A stretch of 64,000 nt of DNA from Acinetobacter sp. B51(2017) (lineage in GTDB: Bacteria > Pseudomonadota > Gammaproteobacteria > Pseudomonadales > Moraxellaceae): the NCBI RefSeq assembly GCF_003711395.1, contig NZ_PJRJ01000017.1:1-64000 (forward strand), in the 5' to 3' direction. The notes under the pieces were generated by a model. That model searched no databases and was not told the origin of the DNA. It saw only the letters and a list, made by a program, of their open reading frames with translations. Below, piece by piece: positions 8,600-16,650 of this stretch. Every line of letters starts with the position of its first letter. Within the stretch, counting starts at the first letter, position 1. A program made the position numbers and the translations under genes.

Positions 8600-10195
8600 A
8601 TGTCACAACTGACTCAATTAGTACAACATGCACGTCATTATCATATCAGTGATATTCCTCGACGCAGTGCTCAACGCCAACCTAATAAATTGGCATTGGT
8701 GGATGGCGATGTTGAGCTGACTTATCATGCCTTTTATCAAAAGGTCGAACAGCTCGCTGCTTACCTCACCAAAATTGGCTTACAAAAATCGGATCGTTTG
8801 TTGTTGCTGAGTCATAATTGTTGGCAATTTCCTGTCATTCATTTTGCCGCGGCACGTTTAGGTATTATTACTGTACCGGTTAATTTTATGCTCAACAGTA
8901 AGGAGTTAGCCTATATTTTAGAAAATAGCCAATGTAAAATTATTTTTGCCGAAGATCAACTGACAGCCACTGTTGATGCCGCAATGCAGCAATCTCAACA
9001 CCAATTGCAGCATTTCTATCATATTAATTTAAATCAAGCACCCACCTTGCCCAAATGGCAAGATCTTGAGCTATGCTTTGAACATGAGCTCGCGCCTGTA
9101 GCAGCACAGGATCTCAATGCCTATGAGCCGATTCGTATGATGTATACCAGTGGGACAGAATCTTTGCCTAAAGGCGTGCTACTCAATAGTGAAGCCTTAA
9201 TGTGGCAATATATGAGTGCTATTTTAGAAGGCGAGATGTCTCGTGATGATCGTGAAATTCATGCTTTCCCGCTATATCACTGCGCACAGTTTGATGCATT
9301 TTTAAATGTCGATCTATATTTAGGTGCGACCAGCTATATTTTACGTGGCTTTGATGCTAGTCGAGTTTTAGAACTGATTGCCAAAGCAAAGATTAATAAA
9401 CTATTTTGCCCCCCGACTGCTTGGATTGCCCTCTTAAATGCCCCACTTTTTAACCATGCAGATTTAAGCTCCTTACAAAAAGCCTATTATGGTGCTTCTG
9501 CAATGCCAAAAAGCGTGATCAGCAGTTTATTAGGCAAACTACCGCATATTCGTTTTTGGCAATTTTATGGACAGACTGAAATGGCCCCTGTCGCCACCGT
9601 TCTGTATCCTGAAGATCATCAAGATTATTCAACTTCTGTGGGGCGTCCCGTGTTTCACGTGGAAACAGCGATTATGTCTGAGCAAGGAGAGATTTTGGCC
9701 GCTGGAAAAATCGGTGAAATTGTCCATAAAAGTCCACATCTTACTTTAGGTTATGCCGATCAACCACAAAAAACCGCAGCAGCATTTTTACATGGTTGGT
9801 TTCATAGCGGTGATTTGGGCTATTTCGATGAGTCTGGATATTTATATATTATCGATCGTATCAAAGATATCGTAAAAACTGGCGGTGAGAATGTCTCTAC
9901 ACGCGAAGTAGAAGAGATCATTTATCGTTTTGCAGGAATTCAAGAGGTGGCTGTGTTTGGTGTGGCTCATCCGCATTGGATTGAAGCAGTGACTGCGGTC
10001 ATCGTAGTACACGATAGGGATTCGTTTGACTTAGACGCCTTATTAGCACACTGTGAACAGCATCTATCCAGCTATAAAATGCCAAAATCAATTCATATTG
10101 CCAAAGAGTTGCCTAAAAATGCCAGCGGTAAAATTTTAAAACGCCAACTAAGAGAGCAATATCAAGATCACTATAGTCAGGATCGTATTGCTTAA
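8600..10195 (+). CDS. Acyl-CoA ligase (AMP-forming, fatty-acid-CoA ligase type)
   Basis: ANL-superfamily enzyme of 531 residues. The P-loop motif MYTSGTESLPKGV (about residue 178), the YGQTEMAP adenine motif (about 322), GWFHSGDLGYFDE (about 395) and the C-terminal catalytic Lys in NASGKILKRQL (about 515) are all present. It activates a carboxylic acid through an acyl-AMP. The start at 8600 follows AAGGAAAAACCTC; an in-frame start at 8450 adds 50 low-complexity residues and is rejected. The gene is divergent from the thiolase and near a TetR regulator, suggesting a small fatty- or aryl-alkanoate degradation unit. Chain-length preference cannot be read from the sequence. Confidence 0.88.
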   Translation: MSQLTQLVQHARHYHISDIPRRSAQRQPNKLALVDGDVELTYHAFYQKVEQLAAYLTKIGLQKSDRLLLLSHNCWQFPVIHFAAARLGIITVPVNFMLNSKELAYILENSQCKIIFAEDQLTATVDAAMQQSQHQLQHFYHINLNQAPTLPKWQDLELCFEHELAPVAAQDLNAYEPIRMMYTSGTESLPKGVLLNSEALMWQYMSAILEGEMSRDDREIHAFPLYHCAQFDAFLNVDLYLGATSYILRGFDASRVLELIAKAKINKLFCPPTAWIALLNAPLFNHADLSSLQKAYYGASAMPKSVISSLLGKLPHIRFWQFYGQTEMAPVATVLYPEDHQDYSTSVGRPVFHVETAIMSEQGEILAAGKIGEIVHKSPHLTLGYADQPQKTAAAFLHGWFHSGDLGYFDESGYLYIIDRIKDIVKTGGENVSTREVEEIIYRFAGIQEVAVFGVAHPHWIEAVTAVIVVHDRDSFDLDALLAHCEQHLSSYKMPKSIHIAKELPKNASGKILKRQLREQYQDHYSQDRIA

Positions 10196-10288
10196 GCTTT
10201 CTTAGTGTACTAAGTTCAGCGCGATGCCGCTCCATTTCATCGCGCTTTACGCTATGATAACTGCCATCTACACGATGATGATAAGCCA

Positions 10289-10636
10289 ATGAAAAAAACC
10301 ATTGTACTGGGTCTTGCTATTTTTATCAGTTTCGCAGCGGGATGTGAAAAAAATGAGGCTGCACCAAACTCGACTGAATCCCAAGCCTTGGCAGATCATT
10401 TTCAGCAGGCCGATGACAAAATTACTGCCTTAATTGATCAAATTGAGAATCCTGATCTTGCACCCGAGCAGCGCCAACACGCTTTATGCCAAGATTTTCC
10501 TAAAGTGTATCAAAATGAATATATTCCTGCTTTATTAGCCCTTAATTCTAAGGATACCAGTCAAGCACAATTACTCGATGAGATGCGTTTTAGCTTAAAC
10601 TATTATCAACAACAACTAGATATCAGCTGTACATAA
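10289..10636 (+). CDS. Small predicted lipoprotein, unknown function
   Basis: 115 residues. The N-terminus MKKTIVLGLAIFISFAAGCE is a lipoprotein-type signal with the modified Cys at about residue 19 (lipobox FAAGC, slightly atypical at -3). The mature part is acidic, helical and Gln-rich, with two further cysteines (about residues 68 and 114) that could form a disulfide. No family recognised. It is a single gene bounded by a bidirectional terminator; the preceding gene ends 93 bp upstream. Confidence 0.7.
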   Translation: MKKTIVLGLAIFISFAAGCEKNEAAPNSTESQALADHFQQADDKITALIDQIENPDLAPEQRQHALCQDFPKVYQNEYIPALLALNSKDTSQAQLLDEMRFSLNYYQQQLDISCT

Positions 10637-10638
10637 AC

Positions 10639-10662
10639 AAAGGCCTACTGATGTAGGCCTTT
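10639..10662. terminator. Bidirectional terminator between lipoprotein and fsr genes
   Basis: AAAGGCCTAC at 10639-10648 pairs perfectly with GTAGGCCTTT at 10653-10662 across a TGAT loop. The genes on both sides converge on it, and A/T tails occur in both directions. Confidence 0.85.
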
Positions 10663-10674
10663 AAACTGAGTGAC

Positions 10675-11868
10675 TTAGGCAGGGCGACTATTGGGTAATA
10701 ATATCGTCATTAATCCTAATAAAGGTAAAAAGGCACACACTTTATACACCCAAATAATGCCATAGTGATCCGCTAATATGCCCAGTGCTGCTGCCGCGAT
10801 GCCACCAATCCCAAACATAACACCAAACATTAAACCTGAGATTAAGCCTACACGCCCAGGCAGTGCTTCTTGAGCATACACCACCATCGCTGAAAAGGCA
10901 GAAGAAATAATTAGGCCAATCAGCATAGATAAAATGATAGTCGTACTTAGGTTCACATAAGGTAAAAATAATGCAAATGGGATAATACCTAAAAATGACA
11001 CCCAAATGACTGCTTTACGCCCAATCTTATCGCCAATCGGTCCTCCCATAAATGTACCTAATGCCACAGCTGCTAAAAAAGCAAATAAATACACTTGTGA
11101 CTGCGCCAAGCTTAATTCAAAACGTTGCATTAAATAAAAAGTGTAATAATTGCTCATACTGGCAATATAAGTGAACTTAACCAACATTAAAACAGCAATG
11201 ACGACAAGTGCGCGATATAAAACAGCCCCTTGTAAGCCCTTTGTTTGCGCAATTTGACTTTTTTTAGCTTGTTTAGCTTCAGAAACCAACCAACGACTGA
11301 CACGACTCAAAACAAAAACCGCCAATAAAGCAAAGCCCATAAACCACGCTGTCGCGCTTTGCCCATTTGGAACAATAATTAAAGCTGCTAGTAAAGGTCC
11401 TATTGCAGAGCCGCTATTGCCACCCACTTGAAATGCCGACTGTGCAGTCCCAAAGCGTCCACCAGAGGCCATGCGCGCTACTCTTGAGGCCTCAGGGTGA
11501 AAGGTAGAAGAACCGATACCAATCATCACTGCAGAGCCAAGTAACATATAGAAGTTACTGGCGATAGCTAAGCCACCAATGCCTAACAAAGTGATACTCA
11601 TACCAATAGGCAATAAATAAGGCAACGGGTGTTTATCTGTATATAGCCCAACAAAAGGTTGCAATAACGAAGCTGTGATTTGATAGACCAGGGCAATTAA
11701 ACCAATTTGAGCAAAACTTAATTGAAATTCAGTTTTTAGCATAGGATAAATGGCAGGTAATACCGCCTGTATCAAATCATTCAGTAAATGGGCAACCGCT
11801 ACTGCTGCAACCATCGAAACCACCATCTTTTGTGGTTTTTGTGACATTGCAGATTGAGGTATAGTCAT
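10675..11868 (-). CDS. fsr: MFS efflux pump, fosmidomycin-resistance (Fsr) type
   Basis: 397 residues with about 12 hydrophobic segments. The block HPEASRVARMASGGRFGTAQ followed by FQVGGN is the hallmark of the Fsr branch of the major facilitator superfamily, inner-membrane exporters first linked to fosmidomycin resistance. The start MTIPQSAMSQK at 11868 follows GGAAGATTCT. Single-gene unit with its own terminator. The actual substrate is unknown; family members are often annotated as drug exporters only by similarity. Confidence 0.85.
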   Translation of the reverse strand: MTIPQSAMSQKPQKMVVSMVAAVAVAHLLNDLIQAVLPAIYPMLKTEFQLSFAQIGLIALVYQITASLLQPFVGLYTDKHPLPYLLPIGMSITLLGIGGLAIASNFYMLLGSAVMIGIGSSTFHPEASRVARMASGGRFGTAQSAFQVGGNSGSAIGPLLAALIIVPNGQSATAWFMGFALLAVFVLSRVSRWLVSEAKQAKKSQIAQTKGLQGAVLYRALVVIAVLMLVKFTYIASMSNYYTFYLMQRFELSLAQSQVYLFAFLAAVALGTFMGGPIGDKIGRKAVIWVSFLGIIPFALFLPYVNLSTTIILSMLIGLIISSAFSAMVVYAQEALPGRVGLISGLMFGVMFGIGGIAAAALGILADHYGIIWVYKVCAFLPLLGLMTILLPNSRPA

Positions 11869-12001
11869 AGAATCTTCCGTGAGGCTAACAGAGAGGGGCT
11901 AAATCAATGTAGATAGGCATTATCATACGCTGAGAATCAACCAAAGAGTATGATGCGGATATATTTTTAAATGCAGCCTATAGATTTAAACTAGACAAAA
12001 T

Positions 12002-12030
12002 AAAAAACACCTTTTAGAAGGTGTTTTTTA
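12002..12030 (-). terminator. Terminator downstream of parB
   Basis: AAAAAACACCTT and AAGGTGTTTTTT form a perfect stem with a TTAG loop, 25 bp past the parB stop. The A/T tails make it functional in either direction. Confidence 0.85.
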
Positions 12031-12032
12031 AG

Positions 12033-12045
12033 TTTCGCTGCGAAA
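12033..12045. repeat. TTTCGCTGCGAAA palindrome downstream of parB
   Basis: A 13-bp perfect palindrome with one central base, in the context AAGTTTCGCTGCGAAATTT. It lies between the parB stop and its terminator hairpin. Related copies are at 8210-8222, 8431-8443 and, with one change, 14085-14097. It may be a partition site or a dispersed hairpin. Confidence 0.5.
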
Positions 12046-12054
12046 TTTTTTAAA

Positions 12055-13128
12055 TTAAGCCAACTCTTGTAAAAACTGTTTAATTTTATCTAATTTATCT
12101 GCATCTAAATCTTGCACACTCATCCGAATAGATACTACAGTTTTGCCTTTAAGACTTTCTGAGCATTTTAAGGAGCCAAACTTTTTACCTGCCGCATTTA
12201 ATAAACTTTCTTGTTGAGCTTTGATTGGCAATTTCGTCTCAGGGGGTAAATTAAGCTGCTCTAGCTCAGGCGCTGCATCTAGCTGTTGTAACTGCGGCTG
12301 CTGTTGCATAAATAGACTTTGCGCTTGCTGCTCAAATTGCTTAATAAATTGGGTATTACGTTTTTTAGTGTGCATGAACTCTATACTAAAATATTGCTGC
12401 CATGCTGCTTGCAATAAATCTAGAGCAGTTTTTTTACCAATTTGCTCAATGCTTTTGTTTAAGGCCGTTTTAAGCAAACTTGCGCCTGACCCACTGAGGG
12501 CATCAGGTGTATTTTTTAAATCTTCACGAATAAAATCTGGTAAATCAAATAAACTAATAAGACGATAATATTTATTCCGAGAAATATTAAATTTCTCAGT
12601 CATAAACTCGACATTATCAATCGGATAGCCAAAGCGTTCGCAATTATGAGATAAAGCCTGTGCAATTTCATAATCAGATAAATCAGCACGATTAATATTA
12701 TCAACTAAAGCTGTTAAAGCAGCTTTTTCATCGCTGACATCTTTAATCAAACAATCAATATCTTTTAGCTTTAAAATATCACGAACTGCTTGTAAACGCC
12801 TCTCGCCTCCAATCAACTCATAACGACCATTTTTCGGTCGTACTACAATCGGGTTAATTTGCCCATGCTGACGAATATTATCGGCTAGCTCTTGTAATTC
12901 ATTTTTGTCCAAAGCTTGTACCAAACGCGGTTGATAAGGCGAAGGGTCAATTAAATCAACGCTTAGACGTTTTAAAGCCACACCATATTGATTACCAGTT
13001 TGCGCGCGACGCTGTACGGGGGAGAGATACTCCTCACTTGGTAGTTGAGTGGACAAGAGCTGAGGTTGCTCAACCTGTGCTTTTTTTTCCTGCTTTTGTT
13101 TATTTAACAATTGATTAAATTTAGACAT
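12055..13128 (-). CDS. parB: ParB-family partition protein
   Basis: About 357 residues. After a Gln-rich N-terminal tail, the ParB/Srx domain (about 55-150) contains PSPYQPR and GGERRLQAV, the arginine patch used for CTP and DNA spreading. A central helix-turn-helix (about 155-215) follows, then a Gln-rich linker and a C-terminal dimerisation segment. It binds a centromere site and recruits ParA to segregate the replicon. ATG at 13128 is chosen over a GTG at 13137; parA ends 10 bp before it, so the pair is one operon. Clearly a plasmid-type ParB beside a rep gene, not the chromosomal one beside gidAB. Confidence 0.9.
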   Translation of the reverse strand: MSKFNQLLNKQKQEKKAQVEQPQLLSTQLPSEEYLSPVQRRAQTGNQYGVALKRLSVDLIDPSPYQPRLVQALDKNELQELADNIRQHGQINPIVVRPKNGRYELIGGERRLQAVRDILKLKDIDCLIKDVSDEKAALTALVDNINRADLSDYEIAQALSHNCERFGYPIDNVEFMTEKFNISRNKYYRLISLFDLPDFIREDLKNTPDALSGSGASLLKTALNKSIEQIGKKTALDLLQAAWQQYFSIEFMHTKKRNTQFIKQFEQQAQSLFMQQQPQLQQLDAAPELEQLNLPPETKLPIKAQQESLLNAAGKKFGSLKCSESLKGKTVVSIRMSVQDLDADKLDKIKQFLQELA

Positions 13129-13138
13129 CCCTTTCACC

Positions 13139-13972
13139 TTAAGCCGCTTTTTGTTGCTGATATTGTTGTTCTAATAAATCAACAATACGGTCAATCGCCT
13201 CAACAGCAGCTGCTTTTGATGGTGCCAAATCATAAATTGACATCTTAGTAATCGCAGCTTGTTCAAAAACTGCAGATTGGGGAATCAAGATAATCTCAGG
13301 ATGAATCACTCGCTGTTCTAATACCACTGTGGTAAATTCTTCTTCAAGCTGCTCTTTCATATTTTTGTCAGCCAATTGGTTTTTCTTAAAGAAGTTAAGT
13401 ACTGGACATAAAATCTTTAGTTCAGGATTAATACGATCTAGACTATCCATAGCATCTAAGATTTTCTCAAATCCTTCAATAGAATATTGACCTTGTGCTG
13501 GTAAAATAAAATTATTTACTGCAACCAGCGCATTAAAAGTCAGCGTTTCAATTTCAGGTGGGCAATCTACTAAAATAAAATCATAGTCTGCTTCAATACG
13601 GCCTAAAATACGCGATAAAATTTCATTTGGAATAGGGCTATTGCGTTGTAAGTTACGTGCAGCATCTCCAATACGTTTTGAACTTGGTAATAAACTAATG
13701 TTGATAAAACGAGTTTGTTCATCTTTTAAGATCGCTAAACTCGGATCAAATTTTTTATAGTCATCAAAGAAATCTGCAACGGAATAAGAAAGCTCAACAG
13801 CAGGCACTACGCTAATATGATTGGTTGCATTACATTGGGCATCTAAATCCACGACAAGAACTTGATAGCCACGCGCAGCTAAAGCAACCGCAACGTTCAC
13901 TGTAATTGTGGTTTTACCTACACCACCTTTGTTTTGAGCAATCGCAGTTTTCAATGCTTGATTTCCATTCAT
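13139..13972 (-). CDS. parA: ParA-family partition ATPase
   Basis: 277 residues. The deviant Walker A motif QNKGGVGKTTITVN (about residues 13-26), Walker A' VDLDAQ (about 42) and Walker B FILVDCPPEIET (about 133) are present. There is no N-terminal DNA-binding domain, so it is a short (type Ib-length) ParA, or one whose operon is controlled by ParB. It drives segregation of the replicon along the nucleoid. First gene of parAB, transcribed away from rep and the origin. The ribosome site is weak (GGTATTATCC before ATG). Confidence 0.92.
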   Translation of the reverse strand: MNGNQALKTAIAQNKGGVGKTTITVNVAVALAARGYQVLVVDLDAQCNATNHISVVPAVELSYSVADFFDDYKKFDPSLAILKDEQTRFINISLLPSSKRIGDAARNLQRNSPIPNEILSRILGRIEADYDFILVDCPPEIETLTFNALVAVNNFILPAQGQYSIEGFEKILDAMDSLDRINPELKILCPVLNFFKKNQLADKNMKEQLEEEFTTVVLEQRVIHPEIILIPQSAVFEQAAITKMSIYDLAPSKAAAVEAIDRIVDLLEQQYQQQKAA

Positions 13973-14156
13973 GGATAATACCTAAACTCTATATTTTTGT
14001 GCTGTAGTGAATCTAAGTATTTTTTAAAAAAAAAGCAATGAATTTAGAAGAATTAAACCGTGATTGATTATTTTTTCCAAATCGTTTCGGAGCGAAATTT
14101 AAAAATATTTTAAGCTGCTTAATTGTTTTGCTTCGTATTCAACAGACAATACTACG
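13973..14156 (-). promoter_or_regulatory. parAB upstream region with an imperfect TTTCG-palindrome
   Basis: About 180 bp of A/T-rich DNA before parA that should hold the parAB promoter. At 14085-14097 TTTCGGAGCGAAA differs by one base from the palindrome found downstream of parB. No other inverted repeat stands out. Confidence 0.4.
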
Positions 14157-14252
14157 AGTTAAGAAGTTAAGAAGTTAAGAAGTTAAGAAGTTAAGAAGTT
14201 AAGAAGTTAAGAAGTTAAGAAGTTAAGAAGTTAAGAAGTTAAGAAGTTAAGA
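14157..14252. repeat. Perfect tandem array, 12 x 8-mer AGTTAAGA
   Basis: Twelve exact copies of AGTTAAGA in 96 bp, followed by a partial unit. No frame in it looks coding. It lies between parA and the DnaA boxes of the plasmid origin. Arrays this uniform usually change copy number by slippage. Confidence 0.95.
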
Positions 14253-14287
14253 AGAATATATATGCTAACACTTATATATTTTCAAAG

Positions 14288-14448
14288 TTTTCAGTTTTCA
14301 GTTTTCAGTTTTCAGTTTTCAGTTTTCAGTTTTCAGTTTTCAGTTTTCAGTTTTCAGTTTTCAGTTTTCAGTTTTCAGTTTTCAGTTTTCAGTTTTCAGT
14401 TTTCAGTTTTCAGTTTTCAGTTTTCAGTTTTCAGTTTTCAGTTTTCAG
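14288..14448. repeat. Perfect tandem array, 23 x 7-mer TTTTCAG
   Basis: Twenty-three exact copies of TTTTCAG (161 bp). The strands are strongly biased: C only on one, G once per unit. It starts 36 bp after the 8-mer array and ends 76 bp before the first DnaA box, so it sits where A/T-rich 13-mer-like melting repeats are found in iteron origins. An open frame through it is only the period-7 translation of the repeat. Confidence 0.95.
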
Positions 14449-14523
14449 TGAGTTTATTTTAATCTCTAATCAATTTACATATAAATTTTAATATTATTCA
14501 ATTTTTGTCTTTAAATTTGAAAC

Positions 14524-14669
14524 TGTGGATAACTCTAACTGAATGTTATTCTCTTGTAAAGAAATTTAAATTCAAACCAGGTTCGGTTGTGGATAAATTA
14601 AACGAAGTAATCTGAGATCTGTAGTAATTGAATTGCTGAGTAAACAATACTTTTTAAAAGTTATCCACA
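14524..14669. promoter_or_regulatory. Three perfect DnaA boxes of the replication origin
   Basis: TGTGGATAA occurs at 14524-14532 and 14588-14596, and its complement TTATCCACA at 14661-14669. All three match the strong DnaA box exactly. They lie in A/T-rich DNA between the tandem arrays and the iterons, as expected for host DnaA help in opening a Rep-dependent origin. Confidence 0.9.
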
Positions 14670-14758
14670 GATAAATCCTTTTTAAATTTATTTTAAATTT
14701 ATTTTAATGTTTTTAAGATAGCCTGAAAAGCAAGCCCAGTAAGGCTTTCAGAAGACAT

Positions 14759-14844
14759 AAAGATAGTTTTTCACTACTTTAAAGATAGTTTTTCACTACT
14801 TCAAAGATAGTTTTTCACTACTTCAAAGATAGTTTTTCACTACA
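14759..14844 (+). repeat. Origin iterons, 4 copies at exact 22-bp spacing
   Basis: AAAGATAGTTTTTCACTACT starts at 14759, 14781, 14803 and 14825; the first three copies are exact and the fourth differs only in its last base. The 22-bp period equals two helical turns, so Rep monomers would bind one face. They lie 76 bp before the rep start, the usual layout of Acinetobacter Rep_3 plasmids. Together with the DnaA boxes they define oriV. Confidence 0.95.
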
Positions 14845-14901
14845 AATGAATAGATAATATATTGACTATCTTTATAGGATTGGGCATGCTTAGCGCTAAG
14901 C
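14836..14901 (+). promoter_or_regulatory. rep control region: half-iteron and 14-bp palindrome
   Basis: TTGACT (14862-14867) overlaps a half-iteron in reverse orientation, ACTATCTTTAT at 14865-14875. A second possible promoter, TTCACT (14836-14841) with TATATT (14858-14863), starts inside iteron 4. Either way Rep binding would block rep transcription. GCTTAGCGCTAAGC at 14888-14901 is a perfect palindrome 18 bp before the rep ATG and could be an operator or an RNA hairpin near the ribosome site. The promoter is not settled. Confidence 0.5.
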
Positions 14902-14919
14902 GAATAAGCACCAAAAGAA

Positions 14920-15852
14920 ATGACTGTGAAACCTAAAAAAATTGTTGTTAAGGATAACTCTTTAATCGATGCGAGTTTTAATTTAAGCCTTGTAGAACAG
15001 CGCTTAATGCTATTAGCAATTGTCGAAGCACGTGAATTTAATGAGCTGACATATAATACTCCAATTGAAGTGAGTGCCAAATCCTATATGGAGCAATTTG
15101 GTATTAATGAGAAAGAAAGTTATAGTGCGCTCAGGGATGCAGCTTTAACCTTAAAAAGACGTGAATTTAGTTATATTGATCGTTATAAAAGCTTCGATGC
15201 AGTCACCTGTGATAATTGGGTGAATAAAATTACTTATGTAAAAGATCAAGGGCTGGTAGTTCTGTATTTTACTGATATTGTTATTAAAATGATCAGTCGC
15301 CTAGAACAGCAATTTACCCGCTACTATCTTGATCAAGTGAGTAATTTTAAAAGTAAATATTCTATTCGCCTATATGAACTTATCATGAAATGGCGCATGC
15401 GTGGTATGACACAGCGTTATGAAATTGATGATTTACGTAGCAAATTAGGCATTGAACCTCAACAATATAAAACCATGAGTTTATTTAAAACCAATGTTCT
15501 TGAGCGTGCGCTAGAAGAAATTAACGACCAAACTGATTTGATTGTCAGTTATCAGCAATTTAAACAAGGTAAAGCGATTACTCATTTGCAATTTAAGCTA
15601 GAACCAAAAGATCCTAAAACTGTACAAATCATTGAGGGTGATGATTTGGGGGATTTTAATTATAGCCTCACTGAGCCACAAATTGATTTATTTAGTGCCA
15701 AGCTGAGCCAAGACCCTTTATTCGGTAGCCAACATGCCAATATGGGAGAGACAGGTAAGGAATTTCAAATTCGGATTAAAAGTATGCTCGGTGATCCAGA
15801 TTGGGTTGAACAAAATTTAGAAGTGTTGATGGGGGTGGGTTTTATGCCTTAA
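14920..15852 (+). CDS. repB: Replication initiator, Rep_3 (RepB) superfamily
   Basis: 310 residues, usual size for the family. Two winged-helix domains are expected: the first (about 10-120) has NSLIDASFNLSLVEQRLMLL, and the second (about 135-235) has FTRYYLDQVSNFKSKYSIRL then YELIMKWRMRG, the conserved signature of iteron-binding initiators. It binds iterons as monomers to open the origin and, as dimers, commonly represses itself. The ribosome site before ATG 14920 is weak (AAAAGAA). It is flanked by 4 iterons upstream and 12 downstream, and parAB lies beyond the origin. The C-terminal ~70 residues are variable. Confidence 0.93.
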   Translation: MTVKPKKIVVKDNSLIDASFNLSLVEQRLMLLAIVEAREFNELTYNTPIEVSAKSYMEQFGINEKESYSALRDAALTLKRREFSYIDRYKSFDAVTCDNWVNKITYVKDQGLVVLYFTDIVIKMISRLEQQFTRYYLDQVSNFKSKYSIRLYELIMKWRMRGMTQRYEIDDLRSKLGIEPQQYKTMSLFKTNVLERALEEINDQTDLIVSYQQFKQGKAITHLQFKLEPKDPKTVQIIEGDDLGDFNYSLTEPQIDLFSAKLSQDPLFGSQHANMGETGKEFQIRIKSMLGDPDWVEQNLEVLMGVGFMP

Positions 15853-15871
15853 GCCCTAGTAACTAAAAACT

Positions 15872-15900
15872 GCCCAATTTAATCACTTGGGCTTTTTTTT
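15872..15900 (+). terminator. rep terminator
   Basis: GCCCAA (15872-15877) pairs with TTGGGC (15887-15892) and is followed by eight T, 20 bp after the rep stop. It separates rep from the downstream iterons. Confidence 0.75.
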
Positions 15901-15915
15901 ACTTTTTGTATCTTC

Positions 15916-16650
15916 AGTAGTGAAAAACTATCTTTATTAGAATTTGATTAAATAATAAGTGTTTAGCTCATGATACACTTAGGAGTAGTGAAAAACTATC
16001 TTTAAAGCCAATGATATATAAATCCTAGTGAAATGATCGTTATTGAAGTAGTGAAAAACTATCTTTATTAAAAATAAACTATAAAAATCATATATTAATA
16101 ATGTTATGAATAGTTATTCATTCTTTCTATAGACTTTCAGTAGTGAAAAACTATCTTTATGTATGAAAAAAACATCATTTAAATGATTTAAGTAGTGAAA
16201 AACTATCTTTAAATAAAAATTTATATTTAAAAACAATAATTAAGGACAATAAATAAGCAAGATTTTCTTTTAAAGTAGTGAAAAACTATCTTTATTTAGA
16301 ACTAAACAGCGTTTTTAAGAAGATCGAGTAGTGAAAAACTATCTTTATTATAAATAGATTGCTTATTTGTAGAGTTGATAAACTATATTGGTATATAAAT
16401 TAATCAATAATGGGTCTGAGTAGTGAAAAACTATCTTTATAGAAGTCGACATAGATCAAATAAGTAGTGAAAAACTATCTTTATGGAGTTAAATATAGAT
16501 TGAATGAGTAGTGAAAAACTATCTTTATAGAATTATAAATGCACAATAATGTTGCATTTTGTAAACAAAAACAACGTGATCAAACACTATCTGACTGTAG
16601 TTGTGAAAAACTATCTTTATAGAATACTAAAGTAGTGAAAAACTATCTTT
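15916..16650 (-). repeat. Control iteron array, 12 copies downstream of rep, inverted to the origin set
   Basis: AGTAGTGAAAAACTATCTTT, the reverse complement of the origin iteron, starts at 15916, 15984, 16047, 16139, 16191, 16274, 16327, 16419, 16463, 16507, 16599 (one mismatch, AGTTGTG) and 16631. Most are followed by A or AT. Spacings range from 32 to 92 bp, and the pair 16419-16463-16507 is 44 bp apart. This 0.74-kb stretch holds no gene and is very A/T-rich between copies. By comparison with the P1 incA locus it probably titrates Rep and pairs with the origin to keep copy number low (inference). Confidence 0.93.

Noticed and set aside
9651..9667. TGTTTCACGTGGAAACA, one base different in length from the chromosomal parS core
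   Set aside because: It lies inside the acyl-CoA ligase gene, has an extra base that breaks the symmetry of known parS sites, and encodes ordinary residues of that enzyme. Probably chance.
10742..11005. 87-codon Cys- and Trp-rich frame inside fsr
   Set aside because: It is an alternative frame of the MFS gene, with a composition unlike real proteins.
14157..14448. CRISPR-like repeats
   Set aside because: The repeats are directly joined without spacers and no cas gene is present; they are simple tandem repeats.
14262..14462. Open frame of 66 codons with repeating FSFQFSV
   Set aside because: It is only the translation of the period-7 tandem repeat TTTTCAG; no ribosome site and no coding features.
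15916..16650. CRISPR array
   Set aside because: 20-bp repeats with uneven 12-72 bp gaps that match the upstream origin iterons in reverse; gaps are A/T-rich filler, and rep is adjacent. They are iterons.
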